From the NCBI GenBank assembly GCA_947041165.1, contig CAMRCY010000015.1, positions 1 through 48,992 of the forward strand: a DNA stretch of 48,992 bases. The letters are read 5' to 3'. How positions within the stretch are numbered: position 1 is the first letter of the stretch; the number at the start of each line of letters is the position of its first letter. Under the pieces are notes generated by a model. That model was not told the origin of the DNA. It saw only the letters and a list, made by a program, of their open reading frames with translations, and made no database searches. The stretch comes from an uncultured Deferribacteraceae bacterium. GTDB lineage: Bacteria > Chrysiogenota > Deferribacteres > Deferribacterales > Mucispirillaceae. The position numbers and the translations under genes were made by a program. Positions 43,624 through 48,992 of the stretch are shown here, piece by piece.

Positions 43624-44916
43624 CTATTTTCTTTTGCTCTCTTCTGTTTCATCTGTTTCAACAGTAATTTTCAAAATTTCTATCTTGCCAAGTTTTCTAT
43701 CCTGCATAGTTCTAACAGTAAACTTATAACCACCCCATTCAAAATCGTCACCAACATTCGGGATCTCTCCAAATGTATCATAAACAAATCCACCTAACGT
43801 TTCATACTCACTCATCTCTTCAGTTTTTTTAAGCACAAACTCTTCGCAAAAATCATCTAGATCCATTCTTGCATCTACAAGAAACATGTTGTCGTTAACT
43901 TTAGTTATCTCATCATCGACTTCATCAAACTCATCAATAATATCCCCAACAATCTCTTCTAAAATATCTTCCATCGTAACGATACCAGCTGTTCCACCAT
44001 ATTCATCTATTACAACTGCAAGGTGGGAACGATTTTTCTGAAACTCTTTCAACATAACGTCAATGTTTTTAGTCTCAGGTGAGAACAACGGCTCTCTTAT
44101 AAATCCTAAAACATCTTCCATTGTGAACACTGTGTCAAACAATTTTATAACGTCTTTTATATATAATATACCTATAATATTATCTAATGATTCTCTGTAA
44201 ACAGGAATACGTGAGAACTCAGTTTTTTTAAATAACTCTAGAAACTCTTCTTTAGTTGATTTTTCGTTAAGCGCCTTGATATCAATTCTTGGAACCATAA
44301 CTTCTTTTACATGCATATCAGAAATATCAAAAATATTCCCCAGCATCTCACCTTTTGAAACACCAAGAACACCTTCTTTTTCACCAACACTTATTAAAAA
44401 CTCTAACTCATCTTCTGTCATCTTGCTGTTATTATCAGCACTGCCACCTGTAATTTTCAAAATTATTGTAACAAAAAATGACATAACAAAAGTGATCGGA
44501 TATGATACGTAATAGAAAATTCTTAATATCTTCATATTGAATATCGCTACAGTTTGAGCATTGTTTTTTGCAAACGTTTTAGGAGTTATTTCACCAAAAA
44601 TAAGTATAAGGAAAGTCATTATACCAGTTGTTAAACCTATTGATGCTGAAACGAAAAGCTGTTCCATTATTCTAGCAGCTAAAATTGATGCTAAAATATT
44701 AACTAAGTTATTAGCAAAAAGAATCGTGTTTAAAACTTTTCCAGGATGATTGAGCCATAAAGATAAAGAGTTTGCTGCCTCCCCTTTTTCTTCCATTATA
44801 TGCCTTGTTTTCAATGGCGAAAGAGATGTTAATGCTGTTTCTGTTGCTGAAAAGAATGCAGATAATATTATTGAAATAACGATAACCCCTACTTCAATCC
44901 CTAAAGATGTTTCCAA
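43624..44916 (-). CDS. CNNM/CorC/HlyC-family CBS-domain membrane protein
   Basis: The 430-aa protein has the usual order: a DUF21 (CNNM) domain with about four helices (about 1-165, FFSATETALTSLSPLKTRHIM, ILIFGEITPKTFAK); two CBS domains (about 190-320, VKEVMVPRIDIKALN, FSRIPVYRESLDNIIGILYI, EYGGTAGIVTMEDILEEIVG); and a C-terminal CorC/HlyC domain (about 345-420, ETLGGFVYDTFGEIPNVGDD). Related proteins act in Mg2+ and other divalent ion export or homeostasis. It is first in the corC-era-orf-orf operon. Confidence 0.95.
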   Translation of the reverse strand: METSLGIEVGVIVISIILSAFFSATETALTSLSPLKTRHIMEEKGEAANSLSLWLNHPGKVLNTILFANNLVNILASILAARIMEQLFVSASIGLTTGIMTFLILIFGEITPKTFAKNNAQTVAIFNMKILRIFYYVSYPITFVMSFFVTIILKITGGSADNNSKMTEDELEFLISVGEKEGVLGVSKGEMLGNIFDISDMHVKEVMVPRIDIKALNEKSTKEEFLELFKKTEFSRIPVYRESLDNIIGILYIKDVIKLFDTVFTMEDVLGFIREPLFSPETKNIDVMLKEFQKNRSHLAVVIDEYGGTAGIVTMEDILEEIVGDIIDEFDEVDDEITKVNDNMFLVDARMDLDDFCEEFVLKKTEEMSEYETLGGFVYDTFGEIPNVGDDFEWGGYKFTVRTMQDRKLGKIEILKITVETDETEESKRK

Positions 44917-45174
44917 CTCATACTCCTAATTTTAGTTACATTTATACTATACAAAAACCAACGTAGAAATAAATTATTCTAACGTTATCAATAAACTAAG
45001 TCATCTAATAATAACTTAAATTTATATAAGCCATAAGCTACGCACATGCCAAATAGATGATTAAGCCTATTTTAATTATAAATTATACTCATGACAATTA
45101 TTTTAATCTAAAGCTAATTTAAACAGTTTGATTAAAACAGAGTAACAATCCTCTATCTTAATCTTTAAATATTA

Positions 45175-45204
45175 TAATTACCTCTTAATTTCAAGAGATA
45201 ATTA
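45175..45204. other. Hairpin downstream of the 180-aa gene
   Basis: Arms TAATTACCTCTT and AAGAGATAATTA (12 bp, one mismatch) with a 6-nt loop lie 53 bp beyond the stop of the gene at 45257. The T-tract is poor, so it is a weak terminator or processing stem. The rest of the 340-bp gap 44917-45256 is AT-rich and I see nothing further. Confidence 0.45.
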
Positions 45205-45256
45205 TATCAGTTAACAAGTAAGCAATCGCAGGTTTTGCAATCATGATACTTGATAA

Positions 45257-45799
45257 TTATCTACTAATCTCAAACCTTTTAAGAATAACATCTGCTTCTT
45301 TTGTTACCTTTTTAACTGTTTTGCCATCTAAAGTTTTGATAGCCTTAACAGTAATGTCGTAACCTTCTTTAGAACTTTCTTTAAGTGCAACAAGTGCAGT
45401 ATCCATCTCTTTTAATGATTGTTGTAACACTTCTTCGCTAAAATCTGGTGATGCAAATAAATCAGATACTTGAGAGATAACAAAAGTAAGAGAAGATTTA
45501 ACAAAATCATATATCGATTTATCAGTTTTGATTTTTTCATTCAACTCTTTAACTGTACCACCACTTTCAACAGCACTAATTTGTAATGCTTCCCAAAATA
45601 ATACAGTGTTCACAGAAACCATAAATTCTTTAGTTTCCTTAACTGACATATCTTCATATATTTTACCCATACTTTTTACATATTCTTTTACGTTTCCAGA
45701 TTTAATCTTACTTGCAGCATCAGCATTATGTGTCGTAGCTAATACGAAAAACATAAAAAATATGAACGCAACTCTAAATTTTGAACTAAATAATTTCAT
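45257..45799 (-). CDS. Small exported protein, copy A of a duplicated pair
   Basis: The 180-aa product has a signal peptide (about 1-28, TTHNADAASK) and a helical mature part. It aligns without gaps to the product at 46214, about half the residues being identical; shared cores are FSEE/FSEK near residue 120, SVNTxLFWxAL and a C-terminal VKKVxKEADxILKRF. A periplasmic location is inferred. The family is not recognised. The regions just before both start codons also match (ATTAGAGATTATTAAATT), so the duplication included the promoter side. Confidence 0.82.
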   Translation of the reverse strand: MKLFSSKFRVAFIFFMFFVLATTHNADAASKIKSGNVKEYVKSMGKIYEDMSVKETKEFMVSVNTVLFWEALQISAVESGGTVKELNEKIKTDKSIYDFVKSSLTFVISQVSDLFASPDFSEEVLQQSLKEMDTALVALKESSKEGYDITVKAIKTLDGKTVKKVTKEADVILKRFEISR

Positions 45800-45850
45800 A
45801 ATAATCCTCTCTAAATCAATTTAATAATCTCTAATAAACTCAATAACATT

Positions 45851-46006
45851 TAACACGTTCTATAATCGTTAACACGTTCTATAATCGTTAACACGTTCTA
45901 TAATCTTTAACGCATTCTATAATAGTTAACACATTCTATAGTCTTTAACGCATTCTATAATCGTTAACGCATTCAATAGTCGTTAACACATTCTATAATA
46001 GTTAAC
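45851..46006. repeat. 19-bp tandem repeat, 8 copies
   Basis: Units begin at 45851 and every 19 bp after (45870, 45889, 45908, 45927, 45946, 45965, 45984, partial 46003). The unit is TAACACGTTCTATAATCGT with changes at a few fixed places, and many units create GTTAAC at the join. It lies between the two 180-aa paralogues. The rest of that gap (46007-46213) is AT-rich and unremarkable. Confidence 0.93.
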
Positions 46007-46213
46007 CTGTTACCAGTAATATAAAACAAATTTAATAATTTTTAACTTTTCTAATAATATACAATGATAGGAACAATATGCAATCATACAAAAGGCTATA
46101 TCTATAAATATACTATAAAAATCCTTTGTTAACTACAAAAATCAGCACGGCAAATAAATTCAGTTTAAACTAGATATAATCACCCGTACTAATTATTTAC
46201 ATCATAATTAAAA

Positions 46214-46756
46214 TCACTTTTTAATATCAAATCTTTTAAGAATAGTATCAGCTTCTTTAATTACTTTTTTCACAGTCATGCCATTTAATAATTTAATAGA
46301 GTTTACTGTGATATCATATTTTTCTTTAGATGATACTTTTAATTTCCCTAACTCTACGCTCATATCATTCAATGTTTTTTGTGCTGTTTTTTCACTAAAA
46401 TCAGTTTCTGAAAACATAGTTGAAAGACCTTGACTTAGAAATGTTAATGTTGATTTAATTAAATCACGGAACTCATTATCTTCATCTAAACTTTTATCTA
46501 AATCTTTAAGCGTACCGCCGTTTGCAACAACACCGCCTCTTAATGCATTCCAAAATAATAAAGTGTTAACAGACATCATAAATTTCTCTGTCTCTTTTTT
46601 ACTCATCCCTTTATATATTTCACCCATGCTTTTGATATAGCTATCAACTGTAGTTGCATCAATTTTTTGAGCAGCCTCAGCGTTATATGTGAAAGCTAAC
46701 ATAAAGAAAAACAGAAAAGAAATAAAAACTCTAGACTTTGTACTAAATAATCTCAT
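46214..46756 (-). CDS. Small exported protein, copy B of the duplicated pair
   Basis: The product has 180 aa, the same length as copy A, with a signal peptide (about 1-28, FTYNAEAAQK). Conserved SMGEIYKGMSKKETEKFM, SVNTLLFWNAL and TVKKVIKEADTILKRFDI match the other copy gaplessly. Divergence is spread over the whole mature region, so the duplication is not recent and both copies appear intact. AGGAGA precedes the ATG. A small palindrome lies 120 bp upstream. Function unknown. Confidence 0.82.
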   Translation of the reverse strand: MRLFSTKSRVFISFLFFFMLAFTYNAEAAQKIDATTVDSYIKSMGEIYKGMSKKETEKFMMSVNTLLFWNALRGGVVANGGTLKDLDKSLDEDNEFRDLIKSTLTFLSQGLSTMFSETDFSEKTAQKTLNDMSVELGKLKVSSKEKYDITVNSIKLLNGMTVKKVIKEADTILKRFDIKK

Positions 46757-46877
46757 AACAATCTCCTAAATAAATTTAATAATCTCTAATATATTGAATA
46801 ACTTAAAATAAACCTAACTAACTAAAAATCCTCTATCTACAATAAACTATATACAGATATTCTGCTTCAATAACACG

Positions 46878-46891
46878 ATCACAACTGTGAT
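46878..46891. promoter_or_regulatory. ATCACA-AC-TGTGAT palindrome upstream of copy B
   Basis: A perfect 14-bp inverted repeat 120 bp before the 46756 start. It has the half-site TGTGA but in inside-out order compared with CRP, so no regulator can be named. A second perfect palindrome, CAACGATCGTTG, lies at 46982-46993 in the same gap. Confidence 0.35.
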
Positions 46892-46950
46892 GAGTTTAAA
46901 CACCATACATAAACTGTAAATTTTTAAAGAGGTTTTTTAAAGAAATTTTT

Positions 46951-47103
46951 ATGATATTAATAGACGCACAAATTTTACCAACAACGATCGTTGAGGATAA
47001 ATATAAAAGATGCCTTATATTAATTTTCGAAACCCTATCTGAATCCATTAGATATTTTTCTTCCGTATATTATTCATCGTACTGTGATAGTACCAAAAAG
47101 TAG
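46951..47103 (+). CDS. Possible 50-aa small ORF
   Basis: An ATG-to-TAG frame of 50 codons lies in the 400-bp gap between copy B and the DUF255 gene, opposite in strand to both. Its codons are less AT-biased than the surrounding gap DNA, and a GAGG lies about 15-18 nt upstream, too far for an ideal site. No motif or membrane span is recognised. It could be a gene remnant or chance. Confidence 0.2.
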   Translation: MILIDAQILPTTIVEDKYKRCLILIFETLSESIRYFSSVYYSSYCDSTKK

Positions 47104-47156
47104 TAAATATTTCAATTATTATTTTATATTCCTGTCAAAATACATCATTTTAACAT

Positions 47157-48857
47157 TTATACCTTTTTAAAAACCGTTGAATGCCCTGTTGGGAAAGAGT
47201 GTGCTTTACCTAAAATAAATCTCTCTAATCCTTCTGATATATCAAAATCCATAACATCTGCATACTTCAATGAAAGGTAATACAATGTTAATAATGGATT
47301 AGGTTTATCATCATCAAACGTCTCTACAAAATCGGTATTTATGCCTATTTTTAACAATCCATCTTTTCTCATAAACTTACGTTTTAACTCAGCCAATGCA
47401 TCGCTACTTATACTTATAAACGCTTTATCTTTTGTGATTTCAAAAAATCTTAACGATGCCTCAATATAGAAAACATAATCTTCTAATGTCTGATTTTCAA
47501 CTCTCTTATCGCCGTAATTACCTCTAAATAACTCTTTACCATCAAGCATATAGTCACCTATCTTCACATATAGCAACTTTGCATACTCTAAATAATATTC
47601 ATCAGCTGTCGTTTCAAAAGCATCTAGAAGAGTTGTGCAGAAAATATAATTGTTTGATGTAACTACTTTATTATCAACTATCGGTTTTGCTCTTGATGAC
47701 CCTATTTTTTCTGAAACTTTATCGAAGATCGGTTGTATTGCAACTCGTTTTACAAAATCTATTTTTTTCAATGTGACTAAGCCGTTATCGACATGTATCT
47801 CTTCAATCAAAAATTTCAATTCATCTTCTGCAAGTATAGAGAAAACAACATCGTTAACTTTATAATAAAATCCTTCAACCATATTTTTATTATTATCTAA
47901 ACTATCTGCATCGATAGAGTTTAATATTCCATAATCTGTTATCATATTTGAAATAACAAAATCAATCACCTGTTTGCCGATATATAGATAGATACGATCT
48001 TCAGTTAGTTCAAACATTTTAAAAAGAAATCTCGGAAGTAACGCATTATCTAGCAACATTTTTTCAAAGTGTGGTCTAAGCCACTGTCTATCCATAGTGT
48101 ATCTGAAAAAGCCACCGTTAATATGATCGTACAGCCCTTTAGATACCATATTGTTAGCTGTTAGACATAGAAACTCTAAGACATCTTGACTCTCTTCTGC
48201 ATAATCGGCTAAAAATAGTAGCGATGAAATATATGGAAATTTTGCAGACTCTCTAAATCCACCATATTTTTTATCCATTATTTTTTTAAATTCATTTATA
48301 CCTAAAAGTGCAAGTTTATCTCTATCAGTTTCAACTTTATCTGGTATTTTATAGAAATCATCTAAGAATTGTTCTCTCGCTCTAATCACTTTATCGACTT
48401 CATATCTTTTTTTATTATAGATCATGACGACGTTATTAAGAACTTCTTTAAATGATGTAAACTCTTCCCCTTTCTGCTCAGGAGGAAAATATGTGCCACC
48501 GTAAAACGGTTTTAAATCTTGATTTAAAAAGACAGATAAAGGCCAACCACCTTGAAGTCCTGTTGATTGCAGGTAAAATTGATACGCTTTATCTACATCA
48601 GGAAATTCATCTTTATCTAACTTGATCGGAACAAATTTTTCGTTTAATATTTTTGCAATCTCTTCATCTTCAAAAGACTCTCTCTCCATCACTTTGCACC
48701 AATGACAAGATGAGTAACCTGATGATAAAAATATCGGTCTATCAAGTTTTTTAGCAAGTTCAAACGTCGCAACCGACCAAGTTTGCCACGCAACTGGGTT
48801 CTTTGAATGCATTAGTAAATAAGATGATCTTTCATGTTTTAATTGATTTTCAAAAAT
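47157..48857 (-). CDS. Thioredoxin-fold DUF255 protein (YyaL/SSP411 family), ATT start
   Basis: The protein has an N-terminal thioredoxin-like domain with the redox pair in YSSCHWCKVMERESF, GGWPLSVFLNQDLKPF and GGTYFPPE, then an (alpha/alpha)6-type region to the end. The ATG at 48812 would delete the conserved opening of the family. In-frame codons upstream encode NQLKHERSSYLLMHSKNPVAW, matching the NRL...E.S.YLL.H..NPV.W consensus, and no ATG exists before the TAG at 48873-48875. The best start is ATT 48857, with GAGGG 7 nt upstream, giving 566 aa. This is still shorter than the usual 650-700, so the C-terminus is reduced. The family's exact function is unclear. Confidence 0.85.
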   Translation of the reverse strand: MFENQLKHERSSYLLMHSKNPVAWQTWSVATFELAKKLDRPIFLSSGYSSCHWCKVMERESFEDEEIAKILNEKFVPIKLDKDEFPDVDKAYQFYLQSTGLQGGWPLSVFLNQDLKPFYGGTYFPPEQKGEEFTSFKEVLNNVVMIYNKKRYEVDKVIRAREQFLDDFYKIPDKVETDRDKLALLGINEFKKIMDKKYGGFRESAKFPYISSLLFLADYAEESQDVLEFLCLTANNMVSKGLYDHINGGFFRYTMDRQWLRPHFEKMLLDNALLPRFLFKMFELTEDRIYLYIGKQVIDFVISNMITDYGILNSIDADSLDNNKNMVEGFYYKVNDVVFSILAEDELKFLIEEIHVDNGLVTLKKIDFVKRVAIQPIFDKVSEKIGSSRAKPIVDNKVVTSNNYIFCTTLLDAFETTADEYYLEYAKLLYVKIGDYMLDGKELFRGNYGDKRVENQTLEDYVFYIEASLRFFEITKDKAFISISSDALAELKRKFMRKDGLLKIGINTDFVETFDDDKPNPLLTLYYLSLKYADVMDFDISEGLERFILGKAHSFPTGHSTVFKKV

Positions 48858-48898
48858 ATTTCTACCCTCATACTATATAAAGACTTATGACTCTATGG

Positions 48899-48992
48899 CT
48901 GTGCGTACGTTAATAACTATACATATCAAACTCATAACTGTGTGTACGTTAATAACTATACATACCAAACTCTATGGCTGTGTGTAAGTTAA
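48899..48992. repeat. 39/40-bp tandem repeat at right edge, at least 2.4 copies
   Basis: The block CTGTGTGTACGTTAATAACT recurs at 48899, 48938 and 48978, followed by ATACATA-CAAACTC. It probably continues past the window. It lies just upstream of the DUF255 gene. Confidence 0.82.

Overview
This is an AT-rich (roughly 30% GC by eye) chromosomal window from a diderm bacterium. The Gram-negative envelope is shown by a TonB/ExbB/ExbD system, a beta-barrel-like protein ending in an aromatic residue, two large predicted lipoproteins and several Sec-exported periplasmic proteins. A class II superoxide reductase suggests an anaerobe or microaerophile. The gene set and base composition would fit something like a host-associated Deferribacterota member, but nothing here proves the phylum. 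I see no phage, transposon, rRNA, tRNA or CRISPR.

Layout, left to right. 103-8330 (leftward): surE and a 914-aa TPR exoprotein; then, behind a good sigma70-type promoter, a 330-aa barrel-like protein, pheS and pheT. 8525-10114: an NFACT/RqcH-type protein. 10115-10833: a gene-free stretch with a GC-richer block that looks like a structured RNA, then a 47-bp tandem array. 10834-11619: mazG. 11689-17142: an accessory block of leftward genes (ankyrin plus SUKH-like, two unknowns, exported ankyrin, EF-Tu-domain-like, unknown, Sel1, membrane-anchored unknown) that resembles an array of immunity genes or protein-protein interaction genes. 17190-20651: NAD salvage (pncB and a pncA-like amidase) around a superoxide reductase. 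20883-24499: putP, a TauE/SafE permease and larE. 25052-26056: pstS behind a four-repeat PHO-box-like element. 26379-32864: two large Kelch-repeat lipoproteins separated by a complex tandem array. 33663-39490: a metal or metallophore uptake locus (FmdE-type protein, binding protein, permease, ATPase, ExbB, ExbD, TonB). 39807-44916: a YqiA-like hydrolase and a corC-era-orf-orf operon. 45257-46756: a duplicated pair of small exported proteins. 47157-48857: a thioredoxin-fold DUF255 protein that appears to start at ATT.

The most striking global property is that most gene-free gaps over about 150 bp carry their own short tandem array. Periods are 19, 39, 45, 47, 57, 57, 59, 82+/-6 and 89 bp, plus a degenerate unit of about 45 bp, with 2-10 copies each. 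Unit sequences are unrelated between gaps, several contain inverted repeats, and none looks like CRISPR. Other points worth following are the candidate structured RNA near 10.2-10.33 kb, the PHO box before pstS, the accessory gene block at 11.7-17.1 kb, and the non-AUG start at 48857.
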